A stretch of DNA of 35,226 nucleotides from an uncultured Bacteroidales bacterium (GTDB taxonomy: Bacteria > Bacteroidota > Bacteroidia > Bacteroidales > WCHB1-69): contig CALECM010000068.1 in the NCBI GenBank assembly GCA_937949745.1, forward strand, positions 1 to 35,226. The letters are read 5' to 3'. The notes below the pieces were generated by a model. That model was given only the letters and a program-made list of their open reading frames with translations. It was not told the origin of the DNA and made no database searches. Below are positions 17,146-25,500 of this stretch, one piece after another. Numbering within the stretch: position 1 is the stretch's first letter; each line of letters starts with the position of its first letter. The position numbers were made by a program, and so were the translations under genes.

Positions 17146-18429
17146 TTATAAGCCGAAGGCTTTTTTTATAGGATCTATATAATCCAGCTTTTCCCATGCG
17201 AAGAAAGTGACTTTCTTGAAATATTTCTTTACACCGTCCTGTTCTTTGACATAAGTATCCTGATCCTGGTATAAAACTTCAACTTCTTTTTCATAAGTAT
17301 CCCTTCCGAAATGGCCATAGGATGCCGTAGGTTCAAATATCGGATTTTTCAGTCCGAATCTTTTCACGATTGCGTATGGAGACAGATCAAATACTCCTCT
17401 TAATATTTCGGCAATTTTCCCGTCGTTCATATCCACTTTAGCCGTATTGAAAGTGTTGATATAAAGACCTACCGGTTGCGCTATCCCGATCGCATAAGCA
17501 ACCTGCACCAATACTTCGTCGCACAATCCCGAAGCCACCATATTTTTTGCCATATGGCGCGCAGCATAAGCCGCGGAACGGTCTACCTTGGAAGAATCTT
17601 TTCCTGAAAATGCACCTCCTCCGTGAGCTCCTTTGCCGCCATAAGTGTCCACAATGATCTTTCTTCCGGTCAAACCGGTATCTCCGTGGGGACCTCCGAT
17701 AACAAATTTACCTGTCGGGTTAACGTGCAGTTTAAAATCCGCTTTGAAAAGTTCCTGTACATATTGGGGACAATCTTTGATTACCCTTGGCAGGAGTATT
17801 TCCCTGACATCTTTTTCAATTTTAGCCAGCATCGCTTTTTCTTCGTCAAAATCGTCATGTTGGGTAGAAACTACGATCGCATCGATTTTTTCCGGAGTTC
17901 CGTTATCATGGTATTGAATGGTCACCTGTGATTTGGAATCGGGACGAAGATAGGTCATTTCTTTTCCTTCCCGGCGTATTGCGGCAAGTTCCTGTAAGAT
18001 CATGTGCGATAATTCCACACTGATGGGCATATAGTTATCCATCTCTTTACATGCGTAACCAAACATCATACCCTGATCACCCGCTCCCTGTTCTTCCGGA
18101 GCACGACGAACGACTCCCTGGTTTATATCGGGAGACTGGCTATGGATAGCGGAGATTACACCGCATGATTTATAATCAAACTGGTAATCGCTTTTCACGT
18201 AGCCTATTTTTTTAATAATACGTCTTGCCACATCGTCCACGGCAACATAACCTTGGGTTTGTACTTCGCCCGCACATACTACCAAACCTGTTGTCACTAA
18301 TGTTTCGCAAGCCACTTTGGATTCAGGGTCCTGTGATAAGAAAGAATCCAGTAAAGCGTCTGAAATTTGATCACTCACCTTGTCGGGATGTCCTTCAGAT
18401 ACTGATTCAGATGTGAATAGATAGCTCAT
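17146..18429 (-). CDS. metK: S-adenosylmethionine synthetase
   Basis: A 427-residue enzyme making S-adenosylmethionine from ATP and methionine. The N-terminal S-E-G-H-P-D-K (His14, Asp16, Lys17), the GAGDQGMMFGYA signature (115-126) and the phosphate-binding GGGAFSGKD (270-278) are all intact. It is slightly longer than E. coli MetK (384), as is usual in Bacteroidota. The start M-S-Y-L-F-T-S-E-S-V is fixed by the conserved N-terminus. The leader carries a consensus -7 box and a SAM-II-like aptamer 55 nt before the start codon, which suggests feedback control by its product. It is followed after 20 nt by the exported tandem TldD-like gene, probably in the same transcript. Confidence 0.98.
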   Translation of the reverse strand: MSYLFTSESVSEGHPDKVSDQISDALLDSFLSQDPESKVACETLVTTGLVVCAGEVQTQGYVAVDDVARRIIKKIGYVKSDYQFDYKSCGVISAIHSQSPDINQGVVRRAPEEQGAGDQGMMFGYACKEMDNYMPISVELSHMILQELAAIRREGKEMTYLRPDSKSQVTIQYHDNGTPEKIDAIVVSTQHDDFDEEKAMLAKIEKDVREILLPRVIKDCPQYVQELFKADFKLHVNPTGKFVIGGPHGDTGLTGRKIIVDTYGGKGAHGGGAFSGKDSSKVDRSAAYAARHMAKNMVASGLCDEVLVQVAYAIGIAQPVGLYINTFNTAKVDMNDGKIAEILRGVFDLSPYAIVKRFGLKNPIFEPTASYGHFGRDTYEKEVEVLYQDQDTYVKEQDGVKKYFKKVTFFAWEKLDYIDPIKKAFGL

Positions 18430-18483
18430 AAATAAAATTTATTAGGTTTATAGATAAATTAAAACGAAAAAACGGGAAATTAT

Positions 18484-18536
18484 GTATGTTTTAGCATTCT
18501 TTTTGTGAGGTTGCAATCATGACAAATCTTTCCTCA
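18484..18536 (-). promoter_or_regulatory. SAM-II-like riboswitch aptamer in the metK leader
   Basis: Reading the minus strand from 18536 down, P1 is TGAGG (18536-18532) pairing with CCTCA (18510-18506). Inside its loop are GATTT (18528-18524), 8 nt, and TGCAA (18515-18511). After P1 come 10-11 nt, GCTAAAA (18495-18489) and CATAC (18488-18484). The SAM-II consensus, as I remember it from the crystal structure of an environmental metX-leader RNA, has the same order: P1, GAUUU, 8 nt, UGCAA, P1', about 11 nt, GCUAAAA. The pseudoknot can form here with different bases: GCA of the loop with TGC before TAAAA, and ATG (18520-18518) with CAT (18488-18486), extended by GT/AC. The compensating bases argue against chance. 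The aptamer starts about 12 nt after a -7 box. The expression platform before the ATG is not evident. Confidence 0.7.
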
Positions 18537-18547
18537 TTTCCGTGGAG

Positions 18548-18577
18548 CAAAGATAAATAAAAAGTCTTACCGACGAA
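18548..18577 (-). promoter_or_regulatory. Promoter of metK
   Basis: TATCTTTG on the minus strand (18548-18555) matches the Bacteroidota -7 box exactly. A TTC (18575-18577) lies 19 nt upstream in place of TTG. Transcription would start just before the aptamer, as expected for a riboswitch leader. Confidence 0.6.
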
Positions 18578-18729
18578 TATATTTTACGTAAAATTTCATT
18601 ATTTACCAATAAGTATTGTCATAATCCTTCTAAAAATTAAGATTATAAAAGTAATTTAAATTCAGTAACGATATCCGTAATAAAATGATATATTCGTGAA
18701 GGATCCGTGCTGAACTTTTAAAACCGGAG

Positions 18730-18761
18730 TTTGTTCTGATCTAAATAATTTTGTATTTTGG
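18730..18761 (+). promoter_or_regulatory. Candidate promoter of the AI-2E family permease
   Basis: TTTG (18730-18733) is followed after 20 nt by TATTTTGG (18754-18761), close to TAnnTTTG. An exact TAATTTTG (18746-18753) overlaps this region but has no TTG at the right distance. One of the two is likely used; which one cannot be decided. Confidence 0.4.
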
Positions 18762-18782
18762 CTCTTTGAATCTAAATATCTT

Positions 18783-19865
18783 ATGGCAGAAAATATTCAC
18801 GAAAAAAATAATGCTTTTTTTCGGCAATTATTATTCCTTTTGGCTCTTATCGCTTTAGGATTGCTCATATTTACCAAATTAAATTATCTTGTAGGGAGCG
18901 TATTAGGTGCAATCACCATTTACTTTCTTTTACGGAACTCAGCCTTTTACCTGATCGAGAAAAAACGCTGGAGACCATGGATCGCATCTCTTTTACTTAT
19001 GATCGCCACGGTGTTGATCATTTTGATTATTATTTTTGTCGTAGTGGAAGTTATTATAGCACAGATCCCTACCATCGATGTCTCCAATATCGGAGATGAT
19101 CTGCTGGGGCTGGCCAATAAAGTGAATGAATTTCTGGGTGTTAACTTCATCTCCACCAATCTCATCCTTGAATCTAAGGGATTTCTCACACGATTAGCCT
19201 CCGGCTTGTTAAATTCGACTTATAATGTGACTCTGAACCTGCTTATGATGATTATTATCCTTTATTTCATGCTGGCCAAAGGACGGCAGTTTGAGAATGC
19301 GATCATCGAATATATGCCGTTCAAGGGAAAAAGTCTCTGCCTGATCAAGGTGGAAGTGAAGAATATGATTTACGGCAACGCAGTCGGAATTCCCCTGATC
19401 ATGATCGTCCAGATGCTGGCTTCCGCATTAGGATACTGGATCGTAGGAATGGACAGGATCGTTTTCTGGGCTTTCCTTACAGGACTTTTCGGTTTAATCC
19501 CCGTTGTGGGCACGGCCGCCGTATGGCTTCCTCTGAGTATTTATCTGGTGGCTACGGGAAATATATGGCAGGGGCTCGTACTGGCTGCTTACAGTATCGC
19601 CATCGTGACCAATACGGATAATGTAGCCCGCATGGTCCTGATGAAGAAAATGGCGGATGTACACCCGCTGATCGTACTTTTCGGGGTTATCCTGGGGATC
19701 CCGTTATTCGGTTTCTGGGGCATTATTTTCGGTCCGCTCCTGATTTCAGGCTTTTTACTTTTAGTAAAGATCTATTTTATGGAGTATCATGATATGGACC
19801 ATTTATCCAGAAAAAGAACGGTTAAAAAACAACTCAATTCCGGGGAGTGCGATTCTATACCGTAA
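18783..19865 (+). CDS. AI-2E family transporter (PerM/YdiK-like membrane protein)
   Basis: A 360-residue inner-membrane protein with about eight helices in the family's usual arrangement: two closely spaced helices near the start (about 16-50), one at 65-90, an amphipathic, mostly extracytoplasmic segment (about 90-150), and five more helices from about 150 to 335. The family signature lies in the fourth part, with F-W-A-F-L-T-G-L-F-G-L-I-P-V-V-G, followed by T-N-T-D-N-V-A-R-M-V-L and H-P-L-I-V-L-F-G-V-I-L-G-I-P-L-F-G-F-W-G. Members of the family export AI-2 (TqsA) or exchange ions, but for most the substrate is unknown. The last 11 bases overlap the end of the convergent small membrane protein gene. 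Confidence 0.9.
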   Translation: MAENIHEKNNAFFRQLLFLLALIALGLLIFTKLNYLVGSVLGAITIYFLLRNSAFYLIEKKRWRPWIASLLLMIATVLIILIIIFVVVEVIIAQIPTIDVSNIGDDLLGLANKVNEFLGVNFISTNLILESKGFLTRLASGLLNSTYNVTLNLLMMIIILYFMLAKGRQFENAIIEYMPFKGKSLCLIKVEVKNMIYGNAVGIPLIMIVQMLASALGYWIVGMDRIVFWAFLTGLFGLIPVVGTAAVWLPLSIYLVATGNIWQGLVLAAYSIAIVTNTDNVARMVLMKKMADVHPLIVLFGVILGIPLFGFWGIIFGPLLISGFLLLVKIYFMEYHDMDHLSRKRTVKKQLNSGECDSIP

Positions 19866-20145
19866 ATTCCAGCACAACAAAAAGAATAGCCCAAACAAAA
19901 GTGACGATCATAATACCTCTTCCGGTAAGGTCATACTTGAGTTTTAAAAGATAATACCGCAACAGGAATAAATTGGGTATAATACTCAAAAGCAGCAACT
20001 TCTGGATCGTTATCTTCTCGATAGGCCCGGTATACATTTCAATGAGGGCCAGAATACCGTATAAGATGCCGAATAATACGGCAGGTACGATAAATCCCAA
20101 AAAAACGCCCATTCCCATCGAATCTCTTCTGAATCTTTCCATCAT
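19855..20145 (-). CDS. Small membrane protein of unknown function
   Basis: A 96-residue protein with three predicted helices (about 12-38, 46-66 and 76-95), a basic N-terminus (M-M-E-R-F-R-R-D) and an acidic/Tyr-rich loop. No family is recognised. Its start codon overlaps the surE stop codon in an ATGA arrangement, a mark of translational coupling, so it is probably a real gene rather than chance. In other Bacteroidota surE is often near lpxB, but lpxB is not here: the operon ends and meets the convergent permease gene with an 11-bp overlap. Confidence 0.75.
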   Translation of the reverse strand: MMERFRRDSMGMGVFLGFIVPAVLFGILYGILALIEMYTGPIEKITIQKLLLLSIIPNLFLLRYYLLKLKYDLTGRGIMIVTFVWAILFVVLEFTV

Positions 20146-20915
20146 TGTTCCAAAAATTTAAATGTGTCTAAATGTTGATAAGCCGTCATATCAAATTGAA
20201 CCGGCTGCACCGATACCCAGTTATGGTTTAAGGCAAACTGGCAACTATCCTCCTGGTTATCAGTATCAATTAAACGTCCGGATAACCAATAATATTTTCT
20301 TCCGTATGCATCTTCATGTTCAATCAGATCTTCTTCCCAATAACCGCGGGTTTGCCGGGTGATCTTTATTCCCTGAATATCCTCAAGCGGAAGTTTGGGA
20401 ATATTGACATTGAGACAAATATGTTCCGGGAAAGGGTGTTCTAATACTTTTCTTATAATTTGGTCCGCAATCACGGATGCCGCTCCGAAGTCTGCTGACA
20501 GGCTGTAATCCAGCAGGGAAATTCCTATGGCCGGGATGTTTTCAAAACTGGCTTCTATAGCAGCAGCCATAGTCCCGGAATAAATAAGGCTTACCGAAGA
20601 ATTCGATCCGTGGTTAATTCCTGAGAGCACCAGGTCTATTTTCCGGTCTTTCAATATCACTTTCTGTCCCAACTTAACACAATCAGCCGGAGTTCCGTTT
20701 GTGCGGTAATAAACGATACCTTTATCGCTTACATATTCTTTAATTCGGAGAGGTACTTCCATGGTAATGGCGTGGCCCATACCTGAACGGGGACCGTCGG
20801 GAGTGATGATCACAACTTCTCCTATTTTCCGGGCAACCTCCGCCAATGCCCATAACCCTTTCGCTTCATAACCATCGTCGTTCACGATAAGTATAAGCGG
20901 CTTTTTACTTTCCAT
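20142..20915 (-). CDS. surE: 5'/3'-nucleotidase SurE
   Basis: A 257-residue cytosolic phosphatase acting on nucleoside monophosphates. The metal ligands are all present: Asp13 and Asp14 in V-N-D-D-G, Ser44 in G-P-R-S-G-M-G, and Asn101 in S-G-I-N-H-G-S-N. G-T-P-A-D-C-V (74-80) and Y-S-G-T-M-A-A-A (112-119) complete the family signature. Length is normal. It starts 7 nt after the C25 protease gene and its stop overlaps the next start by 4 bases. Confidence 0.96.
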   Translation of the reverse strand: MESKKPLILIVNDDGYEAKGLWALAEVARKIGEVVIITPDGPRSGMGHAITMEVPLRIKEYVSDKGIVYYRTNGTPADCVKLGQKVILKDRKIDLVLSGINHGSNSSVSLIYSGTMAAAIEASFENIPAIGISLLDYSLSADFGAASVIADQIIRKVLEHPFPEHICLNVNIPKLPLEDIQGIKITRQTRGYWEEDLIEHEDAYGRKYYWLSGRLIDTDNQEDSCQFALNHNWVSVQPVQFDMTAYQHLDTFKFLEQ

Positions 20916-20922
20916 TTATTTT

Positions 20923-23900
20923 TTAGTTTTTGATGAGTTTAACATTCCCTGCTTCTTTACCCCGGACAGAAACTTTCAATATGAAAATACCGGCAGGCAG
21001 ATCTTCCATATTTATTTTTCCCGGAAGATTGCGCAAAAATATATTTTTAACGAGCCGGCCTTCGATATCATATATACATGCTTCGGCATTACTTACGGAA
21101 ACACCGTCCATATCTATCGTTAAATACGAAGACACGGGATTCGGAAATACGGAAATACCTGATAAAAGGGGATTGTCCGGAATTGAAGACGGAACAGTAT
21201 TATTAACAGGAAACCTGATCATATCGATCATAGCCATATCTTCACCGGCACTTAATGTATAATCTTTCCTGTATATCCAGTTGAATTTATTCTCTCCTTC
21301 TTCCACCGGAAACGAGATATAGTTCCATCCGGTTTCCCCACCCCAGGCCCCTACCCTCCTGTCATTAATTTCGAAATAAAGATAATCCATTAAAGATCCG
21401 CCCACCACTTCACTGGAAACATAATAGTAAAATGAAATAGAATCGGATTGTGACGCATAAGTCGTGATACTCAACGTGGATGTTTGGCGGTCCCCGATAG
21501 GAGCCGACCTGGCCGAATAATTTCCTTCGAAAGTATTTTCGTCCGTAATAATCCAGGGATTAGCACTACCGGTATCCCAGTCGAACTGTGTAAAATCACC
21601 GGTTTCCCAATCTTCGATATCTTCCCCGACAGGAATTTCAAAAAATCTCTCGCTTATATAGTGCCCGGCCTGATAGGTTGCCTTTATACGGGCATAAGAA
21701 GTTTGCTGATTAGCAGGATCGGCTGTAACCCGATGGACACTTACGGTGCTTTCTCCCGGTAAAAGCGTATCTATGGAAACGGTAACATCATGGACGAATA
21801 AAATGCCGTTCTCACTTTGCAAGGTAAGATTTCCGGGCGGAGAAACCGCATTCCCGCCATTTGCAAGGATTATTTCCAATAAAGCCGTTTCGCCGAAATC
21901 CAGCCGTCCATTGACAGTCCCGGCAAAGTCCGAATCATCGATATTATACCTGACCAGAGAAAGGTTGGGAGCGTTTACGAAGAAATGGATATGCCTGTAT
22001 GTCGAATTATGATCCTCCGTCATTTTTATCGTTACAATACCCTGATGTCCGTCCGGTATATCATCGCCGATCCGATACATAAACCTGTAGGTTAATGATA
22101 TTATTTCCCCTGCTCTAATAGAATCAATAAAAGTAACGGTGTCGAGAAGCAGCATATAGGGATCAGAAGTTTGTAATTTCAATTCCGCCATGTATGCCGT
22201 TTCTAAACCTATATTTTCCACTTCTATTTCCAGATAAACCGAATCGCCGTAATTAGGAAAAGAGCTGTCATTACCCGCGATATCCACCATCCTGTATTCA
22301 TGGACAACCAGATAAGGTGTTGCGGAAGAATCAAAAGTAAAGAAACCCCGGTAAGGTATATAATTAGTATGGGAAGACAATACAAAAACCGTATCATCTA
22401 CCTGAAGCGGCGGTAATGTAAGTGTGGCAATACCATGCTCAATAAAACCCTGGGATAATATACTGTCGGCGGTTGAAATAATTACGCGGGCACCTTCAAC
22501 CGGAGATGTCAAAGAAATATAATGAAGTCCGTACGGATATTCCTGTTCATGTTGCAATGTAAGTAATCCGGGTTCGGCCGTGCGGACTTTTAACGAAGGA
22601 TCCCCGAATATCAACCATGTCCTGAAAGTGGAAATTTCATCGGGATATACATCCAGCATCTTTATAAAACCGTTATTCACAATACCTCCGTAGGTTTGGC
22701 TAATATTTGGTTCTGAACTTGTCAGTATCCGGATCATTTCATCCTGCCCGCACATCGGAGGTTCCCAAAGCTGGTTAACGGTACTCATCACTGTAGCCAC
22801 GGCGCCGGTTGGGATTCCGTCCCGGGAAGCTCTCAACCAGGTTTCGGCAAAACAGGTTTGTCCCCTGTAATTTCCATTCAGGCAGGCTGCCGCAATAATG
22901 AAAGGTAATTTATTATAATTAGTCAATAGCTCCACATTACTGCTCCTGAAATTACCGGTACCGAACCTGTCGGCAAGACCATGTCCGCAATAATTGAGAA
23001 TACCCACTCCCTGGTTAAGGGCTTCGGAAATCATGGCTGCGGTGGGATTTCCATTCGCATCCAATCCTCCCCTGCTCCCCTCGAAAAATTCATACCCTTC
23101 AGTATAGGTATAATCCAACAACTTATCGTCAATTTTACGGATATGTTCCCAATCGTATTCGAAATTATCTCCCGGTCCTTCTGAAGAGGCGATACCACAA
23201 AAAGTAGCAAAGTGAGATACGGCGGGCGGATCCTCTTCATAAGATATTATTTTGCGGATATGGACTTCTATATCCTGTTCCGTTTCCACCGAAAATCTAC
23301 CTAAGAAAATATCGGGATAAGCATCTTCTCCTACTATTTCAGTATAATAATTATCTGAAATTTCACCATTCAGGAAGTATGGACTAAGATATTCGGCATC
23401 ACCCACAAGTATCAGGTAAACCAATGGATGTGTATTATAATATGCCGCAATAAAATCCTTAATGGATGAAGCCGTATTCCCGATATCCTCAAGCAGTACA
23501 ATTTCAGTAGGGATTCCGTTCCTGATTTTCCACTCTTTCAGCGGTTCCAGATAATTAGCGAAAATCTGCGGACTGATAATCAACATTTCCCCCTGCTCTG
23601 CGCTTACCCTGTATCGACTCCGGTCATAATTAAGAAAATGCGTTTGATATAACGGATCGAACTCGGGAGTAATTGACACATCTTCGGAAACAGTTTCCTT
23701 ATCAAAACTTATTTTTATCAAAAGAGAACTGTATACTTTCAATTCTTTCCGAACCGGATTATAACTGTACGGATAGCATGAAAGCGACGCTCCCCGGAGA
23801 TCACGTAATGTATATGGTTCCCGGAAATGAACAGGTTGCAGGGGAAAAAAATCATTGACACTGTATGCTTCACCTTTTTTATAGGGAATAGTATCCGGAT

Positions 23901-24255
23901 CCGTATTGCGGTAAATTTTTCCCCGTGACGGGGCCAATTCGAAATCCGGTAATATACGGTAATCAGATTCCAGTATCTCTATTTCCGGGATCTCATCACC
24001 CGGAATTATAATGGATTTGGCCGCATGCAAAAGTTCCGGAGCACCGGCATCATATACCGGATAAGCTCCAGGTATTGACAGTTTATTCATGATATTACCT
24101 TCTACACTGACTTCCTGCCGGTGAAAATGAGGGAATTCGACTCGGACATATAGTTCCGTTTCCGTAGATTTAACCACATCGAAACGGATCTCCTGCCCGA
24201 ACACGACAGGTATGGAAAATAATAAAAAGAGGAAAAAGTATATAAATTTATTCAT
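20923..24255 (-). CDS. Gingipain-like C25 cysteine peptidase with T9SS sorting domain
   Basis: A 1110-residue secreted protein. A signal peptide covers residues 1-20 and a propeptide-like beta domain runs to about 220. The C25 catalytic region (about 225-560) contains the His of N-Y-C-G-H-G (His425) and the Cys of A-A-A-C-L-N-G-N (Cys458). They are 33 residues apart, the same spacing as His211 and Cys244 in mature gingipain RgpB. Around the Cys, C-F-A-E-T-W-L-R-A, G-I-P-T-G-A-V-A and S-T-V-N-Q-L-W-E-P-P-M-C-G-Q-D-E-M closely follow the gingipain pattern. Downstream lie Ig/CARDB-like repeats, then a jelly-roll-like segment (about 890-1020), and from about 1030 a type A sorting domain (I-S-V-F-P-N-P-V-S to the end). 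Unlike PorU, a C25 member that has no sorting domain, this is a T9SS cargo. It lies in an operon with porQ and surE. Substrate specificity (Arg, Lys or other) is not readable. Confidence 0.9.
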   Translation of the reverse strand: MNKFIYFFLFLLFSIPVVFGQEIRFDVVKSTETELYVRVEFPHFHRQEVSVEGNIMNKLSIPGAYPVYDAGAPELLHAAKSIIIPGDEIPEIEILESDYRILPDFELAPSRGKIYRNTDPDTIPYKKGEAYSVNDFFPLQPVHFREPYTLRDLRGASLSCYPYSYNPVRKELKVYSSLLIKISFDKETVSEDVSITPEFDPLYQTHFLNYDRSRYRVSAEQGEMLIISPQIFANYLEPLKEWKIRNGIPTEIVLLEDIGNTASSIKDFIAAYYNTHPLVYLILVGDAEYLSPYFLNGEISDNYYTEIVGEDAYPDIFLGRFSVETEQDIEVHIRKIISYEEDPPAVSHFATFCGIASSEGPGDNFEYDWEHIRKIDDKLLDYTYTEGYEFFEGSRGGLDANGNPTAAMISEALNQGVGILNYCGHGLADRFGTGNFRSSNVELLTNYNKLPFIIAAACLNGNYRGQTCFAETWLRASRDGIPTGAVATVMSTVNQLWEPPMCGQDEMIRILTSSEPNISQTYGGIVNNGFIKMLDVYPDEISTFRTWLIFGDPSLKVRTAEPGLLTLQHEQEYPYGLHYISLTSPVEGARVIISTADSILSQGFIEHGIATLTLPPLQVDDTVFVLSSHTNYIPYRGFFTFDSSATPYLVVHEYRMVDIAGNDSSFPNYGDSVYLEIEVENIGLETAYMAELKLQTSDPYMLLLDTVTFIDSIRAGEIISLTYRFMYRIGDDIPDGHQGIVTIKMTEDHNSTYRHIHFFVNAPNLSLVRYNIDDSDFAGTVNGRLDFGETALLEIILANGGNAVSPPGNLTLQSENGILFVHDVTVSIDTLLPGESTVSVHRVTADPANQQTSYARIKATYQAGHYISERFFEIPVGEDIEDWETGDFTQFDWDTGSANPWIITDENTFEGNYSARSAPIGDRQTSTLSITTYASQSDSISFYYYVSSEVVGGSLMDYLYFEINDRRVGAWGGETGWNYISFPVEEGENKFNWIYRKDYTLSAGEDMAMIDMIRFPVNNTVPSSIPDNPLLSGISVFPNPVSSYLTIDMDGVSVSNAEACIYDIEGRLVKNIFLRNLPGKINMEDLPAGIFILKVSVRGKEAGNVKLIKN

Positions 24256-24285
24256 GAAAATATGATTTGTAATATTTCCGGGTAA

Positions 24286-25497
24286 TTACAGAATTTCCTT
24301 AACACTTTTTATGACGGCATCAATTACTTTGTTTACCTGTTCGTCAGTCAAAGTATAATATACCGGTAATGAAATTTCCCTTGAATAGTTGTCATAAGTA
24401 ACAGGATAATCTTTGATATTATAGCCGCATTCCCGGTAATAGGTCAAAAGCGGTAAAGGGATGAAATGCACGTTAACCGCCACTTCCCGTTCAAATATCC
24501 TTTCAATAATCCAGTCCCGTTGTTCTTCACTGATATTGCGAATCCTTAAAGGATAAAGATGAAAAGAAGAAGTTCTGTCAGCGGAATTATATTCGGGAAG
24601 TTGAAAACGGGGATCACGGGAAAAAGCGTCCGAATAACGGTCGAAGATCGTCTTTCTTCTCGGGATCATTTCACTATCGTACCGTGCGAGTTCCACCAGT
24701 CCGATTGCAGCCTGGATATCCGTCATATTGCATTTGTAACCGGCTTCCAGCACGTCATATTTCCAATTACCCACCTGAAGTTTGGATAAAGCGTCTTTAC
24801 TCTGTCCATGTAAGGATATACGGCAAAAATCACGGTATAACTTTTCCTGATCGAACCGGGAAGGAAGGTTCAGGCAAATAGCGCCGCCTTCGGCGGTAGT
24901 GAGATTTTTAACCGCATGAAATGAGAAAACCGATATATCGGTAAGGGCTCCCGACTTTTTCCCTTTGTAGGTTGCTCCGAACGAATGGGCGGCATCCGCC
25001 ATAACAAGAATACGCCCCAATGATTCCTGCTCAGGAGTAGCGGCACGAAAAAGCGATTTGATGTCCGGACTTTCCACAAGTGCATTGATCCCGTCGTAAT
25101 CACAGGGATAACCCGCAATATCCACCGGCACGATCACTTTTGTCCGGGATGTAATGGCTTTCCTTATATTTTCGACATTGACCGTAAAATCATCCCCGAT
25201 ATCTACCATAACCGGTTTTGCCTTACAGTGGATCACCACATTGGCCGTGGCACAATAGGTATAAGCGGGAATAATGACTTCATCTCCTTCCGACACACCG
25301 AACCAGCGCAGTATCAGTTCCAGTCCGGCCGTAGCGGAATTAAGGCAGATGACAGTTGAAATACCGCAGTATTCCGCTATTTTCTTTTCAAATTCCTTGG
25401 TCTTCGGACCGGTTGTAATCCATCCTGAACGCAATACGTTATTAACGGCATCTATAACTTTTTCGTCAATACGGGGAGGGGAAAACGGGATCAGCAT
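24286..25497 (-). CDS. DegT/DnrJ/EryC1/StrS family sugar aminotransferase
   Basis: A 403-residue PLP enzyme of the family that aminates nucleotide-linked keto sugars. It starts P-F-S-P-P-R-I-D-E and then G-W-I-T-T-G-P-K-T-K-E-F-E, a typical opening. The S-A-T-A-G-L-E-L-I-L-R segment is at about 54-64, the Asp of A-D-A-A-H-S-F-G follows, and the Schiff-base lysine is Lys197 in F-S-F-H-A-V-K-N-L-T-T-A-E-G-G. Its products usually enter lipopolysaccharide O-antigen, capsule or glycan pathways. T9SS cargo is anchored to A-LPS, so a sugar enzyme between porQ and a T9SS cargo gene may be more than chance, but this is inference. It lies 3 nt after porQ and 30 nt before the C25 peptidase gene. Confidence 0.9.
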   Translation of the reverse strand: MLIPFSPPRIDEKVIDAVNNVLRSGWITTGPKTKEFEKKIAEYCGISTVICLNSATAGLELILRWFGVSEGDEVIIPAYTYCATANVVIHCKAKPVMVDIGDDFTVNVENIRKAITSRTKVIVPVDIAGYPCDYDGINALVESPDIKSLFRAATPEQESLGRILVMADAAHSFGATYKGKKSGALTDISVFSFHAVKNLTTAEGGAICLNLPSRFDQEKLYRDFCRISLHGQSKDALSKLQVGNWKYDVLEAGYKCNMTDIQAAIGLVELARYDSEMIPRRKTIFDRYSDAFSRDPRFQLPEYNSADRTSSFHLYPLRIRNISEEQRDWIIERIFEREVAVNVHFIPLPLLTYYRECGYNIKDYPVTYDNYSREISLPVYYTLTDEQVNKVIDAVIKSVKEIL

Positions 25498-25500
25498 CGG

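Noticed and set aside
20923..24255. Identity as PorU, the T9SS sortase
   Set aside because: PorU is also a C25 member but has no C-terminal sorting domain; this protein has a clear type A sorting domain and gingipain-like active-site surroundings.
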